Positions 35,301 to 43,739 of a DNA stretch of 64,000 nucleotides are shown piece by piece. Numbering within the stretch: position 1 is the stretch's first letter; every line of letters begins with the position of its first letter. The translations under genes were made by a program, and so were the position numbers. This DNA comes from Gracilimonas sp965227215 (lineage in GTDB: Bacteria > Bacteroidota > Rhodothermia > Balneolales > Balneolaceae), in NCBI GenBank assembly GCA_965227215.1, contig OZ245729.1, positions 372,001 through 436,000 of the forward strand, in the 5' to 3' direction. The notes beneath the pieces were generated by a model. The model was not told the DNA's origin, did not search any database, and worked only from the letters and a program-made list of their open reading frames with translations.

Positions 35301-36942
35301 TGACGCCCCGGGTGTTTATGAAGCCCGTCTTGAACTCACCGATGGAATAACCGAAGAAAAAACAGTGGCCAAAATACCCGTAATTGTGGAAGGCTCGCCG
35401 GTGGCAAAAATGAATGTAAGCGACACCACTATTTGTGTGAATACTGCACTTAATCTCGACGGCTCAAACAGCGTAGACCCTTCCGGAGCTCTGCCTTCCC
35501 TGGTGTGGAGTATGGGAGACGGAACCACAGAAAGCGGCCCTAAAGTACAGCATGTATACACCGAGCCCGGCATTTACCCCCTTACTCTGACGGTTCAGGG
35601 TTCGGGTTCAGCACAGTGCGGGAATACCAATCAGGTGAGAGCTACCGTTCGGGTGATTCAGGGACCTAATGCGGTATTCGACTTGCAGGAGTGGGCCAGT
35701 CCCGGAGACGTAATTAATCTGGATGGCAGTGCTTCTTCAGCAGATGATGAAATAACCCATGCCGAGTGGAGAATTGAGTACGTACCGGATGGTTCTGTCG
35801 AAACAGTGCAAGGACTGGTAGCAGACTATCAGTTCACTGAACCCGGTGAATACCTGGTCACCTTATTCCTTCAAACGGATTCCTCCAGCGGTTGTAATAC
35901 CGTAACCCTGACTAAATCCCTGAAAGTGAACGCGGCTCCATTAATTGTATGGAACCTTCCCGAAACCGTTCCTGCCGGCTCTGATTTGAACCTGAATGCT
36001 ATTCAATCCAATGACCCGGACGGGTTTATCAAAGAATACCGGTGGTATCTGGACGGAGAATTGATCAGCAGAAATGCTTCGGAAATTATTAAAACCGTTG
36101 AACCCGGATTTCATACCGTAACCCTGGAAGTGAAGGACAATTCTCCTTCCAATAACAACAGTGTGCGCATGGAGAAACGCTTCTTTGCGAACAGTTCTCC
36201 CCAGCCTGAGATTAATGCTCCCGGAAAAGTATATCTGAATCGGGAAGTCCGGCTTTCAGGCGGACCTGACACCGACCGTGACGGAGATCGTTTGACCCAA
36301 CAGTGGAAAGTAAATAATCGCATAATCAGCGACTCCACCTTCACCCCTGCCAAACTCGGGGAATATCGAATCACCTTGATTCAGGATGATGGTCGTGGAA
36401 TCACAAACTCGGTTGATTCGGCGGTGGTGTACATCATCCCAATCGGCCATCCTGATATTGATCCTGATTACCCGGAGCAAATCAGTTTTGGTGGAAGCCT
36501 GTCTATCCGTGACCTGAAAATCCCCCGTCCGGATGACTGGAAGTTTATAGTAGACGGAGAATATCAAAACAACTGGACAGCCGACACTCCAGGCCCGGAC
36601 AGCCTACATCTGATGTGGTTTTATGAGCAACGGCCCACATCGTCCGTTAAGTTTCCCATTGTGGTATCCGAGCCCCTAAGATTTGTATCTGAAGCCGACA
36701 CCGTCCGGAATGCGGAGTGGAATCCGGCCAATCCGGTTACGGTGATCAGAGCTCCGGAAGTAAATCGAGAGGTTTCACAGGTTAAATTTACCTGGTTAAA
36801 AGACGGAAAGGAAATCGGGGTGGGTTATCGCATCAGCCTGCCGGTTCAGCAGGGAGAGAATCGCTTCAGGGTGAGAGTGCGAGACTTGCAGGTGAAACAA
36901 TCATCACCCGTTGAAACCGAAATGGTTATTATCACTGAATAG
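32353..36942 (+). CDS. Giant secreted protein with about eleven PKD-like domains
   Basis: 1529 residues with a signal peptide (LLLMLFLCIPSALQAQ) and no lipobox, transmembrane anchor or recognisable C-terminal sorting signal. After a unique N-terminal region (about 25-370), about eleven PKD/Ig-like domains can be counted at about 371-1355, each with SYDLG/DPDG-type turns, a WxxxDG strand and a GxHxIxLxVxD ending (for example GTHIISVRVSN and GPHYFTLTATDNNG). A 170-residue C-terminal region follows. PKD modules usually act as adhesion or spacer domains. It is translationally coupled (ATGA overlap) to the FecR protein, so the kinase, FecR protein and PKD protein form one operon. Confidence 0.85.
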   Translation: MRKTTLSTYLLLMLFLCIPSALQAQEMFLSISGKNTEFKSGDNRHQYDIWIKPDANAPKAMLQLFDAGIGGTIDQITTTDANTTTSYRIYPFDELYSFSNNVVSAKSGSASDLENLSVKNEERFKGRWINFFVLNEDVENGYIVRVTADGGNDVNNFDLRVRNTVGEPLDGQPWKIITIDLGIGIFDMLPEQSLQVKPYLPGSTIPALVVDGEEDSKVEITDAIGNYYPLTEESIRIPESRFDTENEWAVNISGSKQILNNIAIYGKDHPILWLYEGDFLPTQTPEFSIQTTTANNCTDKSFRLRSTTLSPREMQNAEWIVNERKLATGFAPNIPFTVRGKQTINVKIPNPQLNVLPEFWIVSAEIDITSPPIARLQSPKETIAPGEVITLSAEDSYDLGRQELSYTWFVNGRPAGNGPTFDFSSEEAGTHIISVRVSNGGNIARCNNSQRQLRVRVNSRPYAEIQYDSTFETGKYLTFSAINISDNDNDSLSFEWEGLGVTGSDVTKREVIISHLATGTFDVSLTVNDNTNTANSGYTVTESYTVTPPQARNIQPSTTDTVQANPETDSLVTNNIQFQQPIPNPDAVIEAPRVSSVSKVGFTLNDSLATSSNTADSVEIEWDFGDGTIATGVQPSHLYEQPGTYVVNVTIRKENEVEKKRHVIVINEYPVANFSVPDTLAGGHGFRVDGTQSTDNDGFITDYQWYIDGVPAATGPTPMLTINDPGVHTISLRVQDNSGHENAQDLVSKDVWVNHAPVIKWNISPDKIAPGDEITFDASETYDPDGEIRELKWTFADGTEVTGPVVTKSFGESGPHYFTLTATDNNGLANSTISKEGTVNINHEPYIITERVVRSNSLDIKLDASETYDVDNDQVFFEWTLPDGSKRNEANFSWRAPEFGVHIVGLSVHDGLGLSNSRNQETIRILINRPVEAIVDSLIATCSGKTVLFNSSSSIDPDGNDFDVTWYFGNGDTSKEANPSYVYDAPGVYEARLELTDGITEEKTVAKIPVIVEGSPVAKMNVSDTTICVNTALNLDGSNSVDPSGALPSLVWSMGDGTTESGPKVQHVYTEPGIYPLTLTVQGSGSAQCGNTNQVRATVRVIQGPNAVFDLQEWASPGDVINLDGSASSADDEITHAEWRIEYVPDGSVETVQGLVADYQFTEPGEYLVTLFLQTDSSSGCNTVTLTKSLKVNAAPLIVWNLPETVPAGSDLNLNAIQSNDPDGFIKEYRWYLDGELISRNASEIIKTVEPGFHTVTLEVKDNSPSNNNSVRMEKRFFANSSPQPEINAPGKVYLNREVRLSGGPDTDRDGDRLTQQWKVNNRIISDSTFTPAKLGEYRITLIQDDGRGITNSVDSAVVYIIPIGHPDIDPDYPEQISFGGSLSIRDLKIPRPDDWKFIVDGEYQNNWTADTPGPDSLHLMWFYEQRPTSSVKFPIVVSEPLRFVSEADTVRNAEWNPANPVTVIRAPEVNREVSQVKFTWLKDGKEIGVGYRISLPVQQGENRFRVRVRDLQVKQSSPVETEMVIITE

Positions 36943-37049
36943 ATTAGTATCTTCAAGTTAATATTGGATTTAAAATATTATATGCGGTTTTATTTTCAGT
37001 AAAAAAGATGGTAACATTGAACGTTTTATAATTAATCATCAGGCTTCAT

Positions 37050-38402
37050 TTGAAGATTGTAATTATTGGAGCTGGGGAGATTGGATACGACCTTGCCAGC
37101 GTACTTTCATCAGAAAAACACGATGTTACTGTACTTGACCGAGAGAAAGAGTGCCTTAATAAGGTATCGGAATCACTCGACGTACTCACCATAGAAGGAA
37201 ATGCCACCTCTGTAAAAGACTTGGTTAAAACCGATGTTGCTGAAGCTGATATTCTGATATCCGTTACCAGCATTGATGAGGTAAATATGATTTCCGGTAT
37301 GATCGGGAAGCGATTGGGGGCAAAGATGGTAATTGCCCGGATTCGCAGTGATGAGTTCTCTGATAACAACGCCCCCCTCACTCCTTCTGATCTGGGTATC
37401 GACGTAATGATTCACCCTGAGCTGAGTGCAGCCCAGGAAATTGCCCAGCTTCTGAAAAGGTCCTCAGCAAGTGATGTAATTAACCTCGCTGAAGATCGTA
37501 TGCAATTAATCGGGATACGTCTTGAACCTGATTCTCCCCTCATTGGTAAATCACTGAATGAATATTCTGCCCTCCATTCCGATATCACATTTCGTGTGGC
37601 AGCCATTGGTCGGCGTGGTCGTACAATCATACCGAATGGTTCGGTGAAGCTTCAGAAATATGACCAGATGTTTGTTCTGGCTAAAACAGATAACATCCCA
37701 TTTATCATTGAAACAACCGGTAAAAAAGACACGGAACTCAATTCGGTGATGATTGCGGGCGGGTCTGCTATGGGCGCTATGATTGCCCGTATTCTTTGTG
37801 CCGATCCCTCTAAAAACTGGTCCATAAAACTTATTGAGCCGGACTACGATACGGCCGAAGAGCTCGCCATTGAGCTTAAAGATGTGATGGTGTTAAACGG
37901 AAATCCTTCCGATCCGGACTTACTTGCCACCGAAGGCATCAGTGACATGGATGCCTTCGTAGCGGTTACGGATGATGAAGAATCAAACATCATTTCCTGC
38001 CTGATGGCCAAACACCTGGAAGTAAAAAAGACGGTAGCCCTGGTATCTAAACCCGATTTTATTCCACTGGCCCAAACAATCGGGTTGGATGCCGTAATCA
38101 ACAAAAAGGTGGCGGCTTCAAACGAAATACACCGTTATGTGCGCCGCGGACGGGTAATATCCGTTACGGAACTGAGAGGTATAAAAGCCGAAGTTATTGA
38201 ATTGCAGGCCAATGAGGGCTCTAAAATCACCCAAAAACCTATTAAGAAGTTACGGCTTCCGGAGGGTTGTGTTATTGGTGGTGTATTGTGTAACGGTTCC
38301 GTAGAAATTGCCACCGGTGCAACCGAAGTGAAAGCAGATGACCGGGTTATGATTTTCTGCCTGCCTTCTGCCATCGAAAAAGTAACCAAGCTTTTTCAAT
38401 AA
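37050..38402 (+). CDS. trkA: Trk potassium uptake regulatory subunit TrkA
   Basis: Cytoplasmic NAD-binding regulatory protein of the Trk/Ktr potassium importer, 450 residues. There are two RCK_N Rossmann domains, at about 1-125 (IVIIGAGEIGYDLASVL) and about 228-345 (VMIAGGSAMGAMIARIL), each followed by an RCK_C domain; the C-terminal one has IGGVLCNGSVEIATG. This is the duplicated form typical of TrkA. The start is TTG, preceded by an AGG-containing ribosome site; no in-frame ATG lies close by. It overlaps trkH by one base (TAATG), giving tight coupling of the two subunits. Confidence 0.95.
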   Translation: MKIVIIGAGEIGYDLASVLSSEKHDVTVLDREKECLNKVSESLDVLTIEGNATSVKDLVKTDVAEADILISVTSIDEVNMISGMIGKRLGAKMVIARIRSDEFSDNNAPLTPSDLGIDVMIHPELSAAQEIAQLLKRSSASDVINLAEDRMQLIGIRLEPDSPLIGKSLNEYSALHSDITFRVAAIGRRGRTIIPNGSVKLQKYDQMFVLAKTDNIPFIIETTGKKDTELNSVMIAGGSAMGAMIARILCADPSKNWSIKLIEPDYDTAEELAIELKDVMVLNGNPSDPDLLATEGISDMDAFVAVTDDEESNIISCLMAKHLEVKKTVALVSKPDFIPLAQTIGLDAVINKKVAASNEIHRYVRRGRVISVTELRGIKAEVIELQANEGSKITQKPIKKLRLPEGCVIGGVLCNGSVEIATGATEVKADDRVMIFCLPSAIEKVTKLFQ

Positions 38403-39916
38403 TGGCTCTCACGGCAACATCAAACCTGAATCGTGCTAAAATTGACTTTCTTGTCGTGCTGGGAGTATTGGGTGCGTTTATCTTTTTTATGGGCTTTGCC
38501 CTGATGCTGCCAGCATTTGTTGACCTGTATTACGGTGAAGATACCTGGCATTCTTTCCTTTTTTCGGCGGCTATCGCCTTTGTGGTTGGCGGGGCTTTAT
38601 GGTATTCATTCCGGCCACAGGAAGAGCTCAGAGTTCGTGAAGGCTTCCTGATCGTAAGCCTGACCTGGCTTTCGCTTTCACTGGTAGGTGCCCTTCCCTT
38701 CGTAATTTCCGGAGTTCTCCCTTCTTTTACCGACGCCGTATTTGAAACCATGAGCGGGTTGTCGACCACCGGGTCCACTATTTTGGGAGGAACCACCAGC
38801 GATGGTTTTCGGAATCCTCAGATTGAAGATATCCCCAAAAGCTTTTTATTCTGGCGCTCGCTGGCTCACTGGCTGGGAGGTATGGGCATCATTGTACTTT
38901 CGTTGGCTATCCTTCCTCTGTTGGGAATCGGAGGCATGCAGCTTTTTCAGGCAGAGTCGCCCGGCCCTACTGCCGATAAACTCACACCGCGCGTACAGGA
39001 AACCGCTAAATTACTGTGGGGCATTTATGTAGCCTTTACAGCTGCCGAATTTATTTTGCTGTGGCTGCATCCTGCTATGGACTGGTTCGAGGCTATTAAC
39101 CATGCTTTTGCAACGATGGCTACGGGAGGTTTTTCCACCAAAAACGCCAGTATCCAGGCTTTCAACTCTGCTTATGTGGATTGGGTGATCATCATTTTTA
39201 TGTACCTGGCAGGAATCAACTTTGCCATGCATTTCCGGCTTATTCAAGGCGACAAAAATTCCTTTTTTGCCAACCGTGAGATCCGCTTTTATACCCTTGT
39301 TATTTTTATCGGCATCATGATCATCTCCGGTTCACTGTGGGTGATTGATAACTATAACATCCTTGACGCCCTTCGTTATGGAGCCTTCCAGGTATTGGCC
39401 ATTGTGACAACCACCGGTTTTGGAACCGATAACTACGAGGTCTGGAATTCGATAGGTGCCTTCTTCCTGTTTCTGCTATTTTTCACCGGGGGTTGTGCCG
39501 GCTCAACAGGTGGTGGTATTAAAATGATCCGGTGGATGATTTTGATTCGGAATACCGGCCGTGAAATCAAACAAATCATCCACCCCAAAGCTGTTCTTCC
39601 TGTCAGGATTGGTGATCAGGCCATCAACCGGAACATCCAGCAAACGGTGTTAAGCTTTTTCATCCTTTACGTATTTATCTTTGCTGCTGGTGCTTTTGCC
39701 ATCAGTTTGTTTGGGTATGATATCATGTCGTCCATAGGCGCCAGCATTGCTGCCATTGGTAATATCGGGCCGGGCTGGGGTGATTTTGGTCCTACCGACA
39801 GCTTTGCCGGACTTCCCTACGCAGGGAAATGGATCTTAATCATGCTAATGATGGTTGGACGACTAGAAATCTTCACGGTTCTCATCATTTTCTCGCCTGC
39901 CTTCTGGAAGCAGTGA
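38402..39916 (+). CDS. trkH: Trk potassium uptake channel subunit TrkH/TrkG
   Basis: Inner-membrane K+-translocating subunit, 504 residues, with about ten spans arranged as four MPM-type repeats. Pore-loop glycines are visible in ETMSGLSTTGSTIL (first loop), FATMATGGFSTKNAS (second), VTTTGFGTDNY (third) and AIGNIGPGWGDFG (fourth); the MIRWMILIRN segment is the intramembrane-loop area. The first base of its ATG is the last base of the trkA stop. Its stop codon directly abuts that of the convergent DinB gene, with no intergenic base. Confidence 0.95.
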   Translation: MALTATSNLNRAKIDFLVVLGVLGAFIFFMGFALMLPAFVDLYYGEDTWHSFLFSAAIAFVVGGALWYSFRPQEELRVREGFLIVSLTWLSLSLVGALPFVISGVLPSFTDAVFETMSGLSTTGSTILGGTTSDGFRNPQIEDIPKSFLFWRSLAHWLGGMGIIVLSLAILPLLGIGGMQLFQAESPGPTADKLTPRVQETAKLLWGIYVAFTAAEFILLWLHPAMDWFEAINHAFATMATGGFSTKNASIQAFNSAYVDWVIIIFMYLAGINFAMHFRLIQGDKNSFFANREIRFYTLVIFIGIMIISGSLWVIDNYNILDALRYGAFQVLAIVTTTGFGTDNYEVWNSIGAFFLFLLFFTGGCAGSTGGGIKMIRWMILIRNTGREIKQIIHPKAVLPVRIGDQAINRNIQQTVLSFFILYVFIFAAGAFAISLFGYDIMSSIGASIAAIGNIGPGWGDFGPTDSFAGLPYAGKWILIMLMMVGRLEIFTVLIIFSPAFWKQ

Positions 39917-40417
39917 TCACTCAACTTCCTTTGACCGGTTAGACCATTTCCATACGCCATAGGTAACTTCATCCGGGAGTTTTTCACCTAACTGCCGGCA
40001 TACCATGATTATTTGTCCCCGGTGATGTGCTTCGTGGCTGACCAAATAGTTAAGGAAGTGAACCACATCCAAACCAAACCCCGATACATTCTTTTCACGA
40101 GGTAAGTAATATTCCAGCAAACTGATAATTTCGGCTGAACTTATTTCCAGAGCGTTAAGAATTTCTTTCTTAGTAACAGAGTAGCGATCTACATGTTCGG
40201 GGACGGTTACTCCGGCCTTCTTTCCGGTATTTTTGAGCCACATGCACCGGGCATTGTGCAGATGGCCGGCTATCATCTGTACAGTTTTCTGCCGGTAACC
40301 TGGTACCGATTCAGACCATATATCATCCGGGATATGCTCAATCAAATAGGATGTAACCCGATTGCCTGTTTTCCAGGTTTTGATAATGGAGTCGTATAAG
40401 TAGGTGGAATTAGCCAT
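39917..40417 (-). CDS. DinB-family metalloprotein
   Basis: 166-residue four-helix-bundle protein of the DinB/YfiT superfamily. The metal-site histidines are visible in IAGHLHNARC (helix 2) and VSHEAHHRGQIIMV (helix 4). Members are diverse: thiol-transferases, maleylpyruvate isomerases and unassigned proteins, so no substrate can be assigned. It is probably cotranscribed with the alpha/beta hydrolase gene (10-base gap), being downstream of it. It converges on trkH with no intergenic bases. Confidence 0.82.
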   Translation of the reverse strand: MANSTYLYDSIIKTWKTGNRVTSYLIEHIPDDIWSESVPGYRQKTVQMIAGHLHNARCMWLKNTGKKAGVTVPEHVDRYSVTKKEILNALEISSAEIISLLEYYLPREKNVSGFGLDVVHFLNYLVSHEAHHRGQIIMVCRQLGEKLPDEVTYGVWKWSNRSKEVE

Positions 40418-40427
40418 AAGTCTGTAT

Positions 40428-41339
40428 TCAGTCTTTTAGGAAAAGGGTAACCCTGTCGGCCAGCCATTGTCTGAACTCATCGGTTGTCGGCGGGCAGTGT
40501 CGTGCTCCTTCCAGAAGTTCCGTTTCTACATTCGGTATATGTGCTTCTGCCTTTTCGATGAGTGGAACTCCGGGAAATGAAGTGTCATTTTCTGCTGCAA
40601 TGACCAAAACCGGCATCTTCAGGTTTTGAAGTTCCTCTTCGGAAGCTACAGCCGGTATTTTCTTGGGTATGATAAAGTCATTCATGGAATCAGCCAGAAA
40701 ACGAGCCCAATCCTCATCCCAAACAGTCATCATAAAATCCATCAGGTTTCTGAGGTTCTTCTCAGAAGAGTTCATTTTGTACTTGATCATCGGGAAAACC
40801 ATTTTCAATAAGCCCTTGCCTACAGGAGCCTGCACAATACCGGCCGGCACCAGTAAAGCAAGCTTATGCACCCGTTCAGGAAAAGCACTCGAAAACTCCC
40901 GAGCAATATATCCACCAATACTCACCCCAAACAGACTAACTTTATCCAATTCAAAGGCATCTAAAATTTCTGCGAGCCACTCAGCATGACTATTATCCTT
41001 AAATGAAAGCCGTTCCGGAATACCCTTCACTGAGAAGCCGGGAATATCAGGAATGATTAACCGAAAATGTTTTGCCAGATATCTGATTTCAGAAAGTAAA
41101 TGCGCGGACCCGGTGAGCATAGCATGCAGACAGATCAAAGGTGGTTTATCCGGATTACCGGCTACCAAAACATGGCTTTTATCGAAAGAAGTGGGAACAG
41201 TTTCAAATTCCACATCCAAATCGGTTGCCTCCAAAAAATGCCCGTACCATTCTTCCTGCCTGTTTCGGGCTTTCTCACTCTTGAATATATCTTTCCCCAC
41301 TCGATCGACTCCTTTTTTGCTATTATAATTGAAGCCCAT
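40428..41339 (-). CDS. Alpha/beta hydrolase
   Basis: 303 residues, cytosolic, of the alpha/beta-hydrolase fold: oxyanion segment LICLHAMLTGSAHL, nucleophile elbow SLFGVSIGGYIAREF with Ser in GVSIGG, a helical cap (about 185-235), acidic residue in IAAENDTSFPGVP and a terminal histidine in EGARHCPP. The substrate is not evident. The promoter-proximal region has a good TAnnTTTG/-33 pair (41397-41425). It is transcribed ahead of the DinB gene. Confidence 0.85.
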   Translation of the reverse strand: MGFNYNSKKGVDRVGKDIFKSEKARNRQEEWYGHFLEATDLDVEFETVPTSFDKSHVLVAGNPDKPPLICLHAMLTGSAHLLSEIRYLAKHFRLIIPDIPGFSVKGIPERLSFKDNSHAEWLAEILDAFELDKVSLFGVSIGGYIAREFSSAFPERVHKLALLVPAGIVQAPVGKGLLKMVFPMIKYKMNSSEKNLRNLMDFMMTVWDEDWARFLADSMNDFIIPKKIPAVASEEELQNLKMPVLVIAAENDTSFPGVPLIEKAEAHIPNVETELLEGARHCPPTTDEFRQWLADRVTLFLKD

Positions 41340-41396
41340 GCGCTTACAAGCAAGTCTGCGGCAGGGAAGAATAGTAATGGGATTCCCTTAATTTCC

Positions 41397-41425
41397 CAAA
41401 AGTAGTATTTAGGATAGCTTTCAAA
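41397..41425 (-). promoter_or_regulatory. Promoter for the hydrolase-DinB operon
   Basis: On the minus strand TTTG, 17 bases, then TACTTTTG: this is the best match in the window to the Bacteroidota -33 TTTG / -7 TAnnTTTG pattern, though the spacing is slightly short. The start codon is 57 bases downstream. Confidence 0.55.
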
Positions 41426-41460
41426 GCTAATACTTACTTAAGCCGCTCATATAAAGCAGA

Positions 41461-43020
41461 TCAGGTACTTTGCTTTATTTTAATTTTCTTGGCACACCTC
41501 ATCCCATCCATCGCCGCAGAAACGATTCCTCCGGCATAGCCTGCACCTTCTCCACAGGGATATAAACCCGCAATTTGTACATGTTCCAGGGTTTCTCGAT
41601 CTCTGGGAATCTTAACCGGACTTGAAGTACGTGATTCGGGAGCATGAACCACGGCTTCATTGGTCAGATATCCTTTCATACTGCGGTCAAATTGCAGAAA
41701 TCCTTCTTTCAGGTTTTTATGGATGAAGTCAGGTAAAACGGAACCTAATTCTACCGGGGTAATGCCCGGAGCATAAGATGTGTTGGGCAAATCCTCAGAT
41801 ACATCCCCTTTAATGAAATCCCGGAGCCGTTGAGCCGGAGCCCTTTGAGTCTTACCTCCTTCTTCCCACGCTTTCTGTTCGATGGAGCGCTGAAATTCCA
41901 TAGCTGCAAGCGGACCGTACTTCTCAAAAGGCTTAAAGTCTTGGGGTGCCAATTCTACCACAATCCCTGAGTTTGCCGTAGAACGGGCGCGGCGGGAAGA
42001 AGACCACCCATTGGTCACAACCTCTCCGGGCGAGGTTGCACAGGGAGCTATAACCCCACCCGGACACATACAAAACGAATACACCCCACGGTCATCCACC
42101 TGCTTTACGATACTGTAAGCAGCCGGTGGCAAATATTCTCCCCGTGTTTCACAATTGTACTGGATGGAATCAATGAGTGATTGCGGATGCTCAACACGAA
42201 CGCCGATAGCAAGCGGTTTGAGTTCAATTTCTATCCCCTTTCGGTGAAGAAGCTCAAAAATATCACGAGCCGAATGTCCCGTAGCCAGGATCACACTTTT
42301 AGCAGTGAATCTGGTACCGTCTTGTGCAATCACTCCTTTTATGGAAGATGAATCGGTAATCAAATCGGTAACGCGGGTGTTGAAATGTATTTCTCCCCCA
42401 TGCTGTAGAATACACTCCCTCATGTTGGCGATAATCTTGGGTAGTTTATTGGTTCCAATATGCGGATGCGATTCCACCAGAATATTCTTTACCGCCCCAA
42501 AACCGACCAGCAGCTCCAGCACTTTCCGGACATCACCCCGCTTTTTGGAACGGGTGTAAAGCTTTCCGTCTGAGTAGGTTCCGGCTCCGCCCTCACCAAA
42601 GCAGTAATTCGAATCTTCATTCACTTCATGCCTTACATTAATCCCTTTCAGGTCCTGTATCCGGTCTTTGGCATTTTTTCCTCGTTCTATGATGACCGGT
42701 TTCAAGCCGTTCTCCAGTAGCTCTAAAGCAGCAAACAAACCCGCCGGTCCGGCCCCGATGATGATCACCTCTTCGGCGTTGCTCACGTTGGGGTAGTCGG
42801 GCAGAGTAACTTCCTCCTCCTCAAATTCCTCGTTAATGTATAACCGCACCTTCAGGTTGTAATAAGCCTGTCGCGAACGGGCATCAATGGACCGGCGTAA
42901 AACCTGCACATGGCGCAGGTCTTCCGGGGCTAGTCCTTCTTTGTCGATGAGGTATTGGTTGAGTAAATGAGATTCTCCTGCCACTTCGGGCAGCACACGG
43001 ATCTGTAGTTCTTTCTGCAT
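41461..43020 (-). CDS. FAD-dependent dehydrogenase of the COG2509 type
   Basis: 519-residue FAD/NAD(P)-dependent oxidoreductase. It has an N-terminal alpha/beta domain (about 1-75, LRRSIDARSRQAYYNLKV) specific to this family, a dinucleotide fold EVIIIGAGPAGLFAALELLE at about 84-103, the YCFGEGGAGTYSDGKLYTR segment near 140-158, VILATGHSARD, and the C-terminal PCGEGAGYAGGIVSAAMDG FAD contact. COG2509 proteins are widely conserved and annotated as FAD-dependent dehydrogenases of unknown substrate. The gene is apparently single. Confidence 0.85.
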   Translation of the reverse strand: MQKELQIRVLPEVAGESHLLNQYLIDKEGLAPEDLRHVQVLRRSIDARSRQAYYNLKVRLYINEEFEEEEVTLPDYPNVSNAEEVIIIGAGPAGLFAALELLENGLKPVIIERGKNAKDRIQDLKGINVRHEVNEDSNYCFGEGGAGTYSDGKLYTRSKKRGDVRKVLELLVGFGAVKNILVESHPHIGTNKLPKIIANMRECILQHGGEIHFNTRVTDLITDSSSIKGVIAQDGTRFTAKSVILATGHSARDIFELLHRKGIEIELKPLAIGVRVEHPQSLIDSIQYNCETRGEYLPPAAYSIVKQVDDRGVYSFCMCPGGVIAPCATSPGEVVTNGWSSSRRARSTANSGIVVELAPQDFKPFEKYGPLAAMEFQRSIEQKAWEEGGKTQRAPAQRLRDFIKGDVSEDLPNTSYAPGITPVELGSVLPDFIHKNLKEGFLQFDRSMKGYLTNEAVVHAPESRTSSPVKIPRDRETLEHVQIAGLYPCGEGAGYAGGIVSAAMDGMRCAKKIKIKQST

Positions 43021-43076
43021 AGCCCAAAAATACGGAATTGCAGGGTTTTAACTAACCGGATCCTGGCGCTGTTTCT

Positions 43077-43739
43077 TTAATTATTTATTGGGTAAGCCAC
43101 CAACTCGACAGAAATTAAAATTTCGGCATCCACAAAGTTATTATCGATCAGGCTGGTGATTCGTTTCCAGTAACTGCCCTGGTATGAAATGTTATACTCA
43201 AACCGATCGATGATGAAGGAAGCTTTATACATCGTAGCCGATGTAGTCTGTGTTTTTTCAGCTATAAACTCTACTTCTTTCGTTACATCCCTGACAGACA
43301 AATTTCCCGTTACCCTTACCTGATTACCTTCCAGTTTTTGTGTGTGAGTAATTTCAAAACCTGCCGTCGGAAATTTCTCTACATAAAAGAAATCTTCGCT
43401 TTCCAGGTGTTCGGTTAAATATCTGCGTGGAACAGGATCGCTTTTCGGGATATCGGTTACATTGATGGAATGCATATCGGCGATAAAATATCCTCCCTCC
43501 AGTACTCCGTTTTTCAATTCCAGTCGTCCTTCTCTGAGCCTCAGGATTCCTTCGTGGCTGTCCGAACCCCTCATTTCCGTTCCTTTCCACTGTACTACCG
43601 ATTCTACGGTATCAACGTTTAGATAAGTAACCTCCGTGGAATCTTTACTTTGATGTTCAGCATGTTGTTCTGCTGCGAATGCAGAATGAACGCTTAATAC
43701 CAACAATGTAAAGAGTATATAATCGATGATCTTATTCAT
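43077..43739 (-). CDS. YceI-family periplasmic protein
   Basis: About 220 residues: a signal peptide (IDYILFTLLVLSVHSAFAA) and a YceI/lipocalin-like beta-barrel (about 40-215) with SVVQWKGTEMRGSDSHEGIL, the LENGVLEGGYFIADM-type strand (here ELKNGVLEGGYFIADM) and AGFEITHTQKLEGNQ. YceI-fold proteins bind amphiphilic isoprenoids in known cases; the ligand here is not known. I chose the ATG at 43739, whose codon overlaps the end of the upstream dioxygenase-like gene by 8 bases, so the pair is translationally coupled; an upstream in-frame ATG would start inside that gene and lack a signal peptide at the N-terminus. Confidence 0.85.
   Translation of the reverse strand: MNKIIDYILFTLLVLSVHSAFAAEQHAEHQSKDSTEVTYLNVDTVESVVQWKGTEMRGSDSHEGILRLREGRLELKNGVLEGGYFIADMHSINVTDIPKSDPVPRRYLTEHLESEDFFYVEKFPTAGFEITHTQKLEGNQVRVTGNLSVRDVTKEVEFIAEKTQTTSATMYKASFIIDRFEYNISYQGSYWKRITSLIDNNFVDAEILISVELVAYPINN

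Noticed and set aside
41453..41480. Terminator at ATAAAGCA...TGCTTTAT near the end of the COG2509 gene
   Set aside because: The stem overlaps the coding end and is not followed by a T run on the minus strand.
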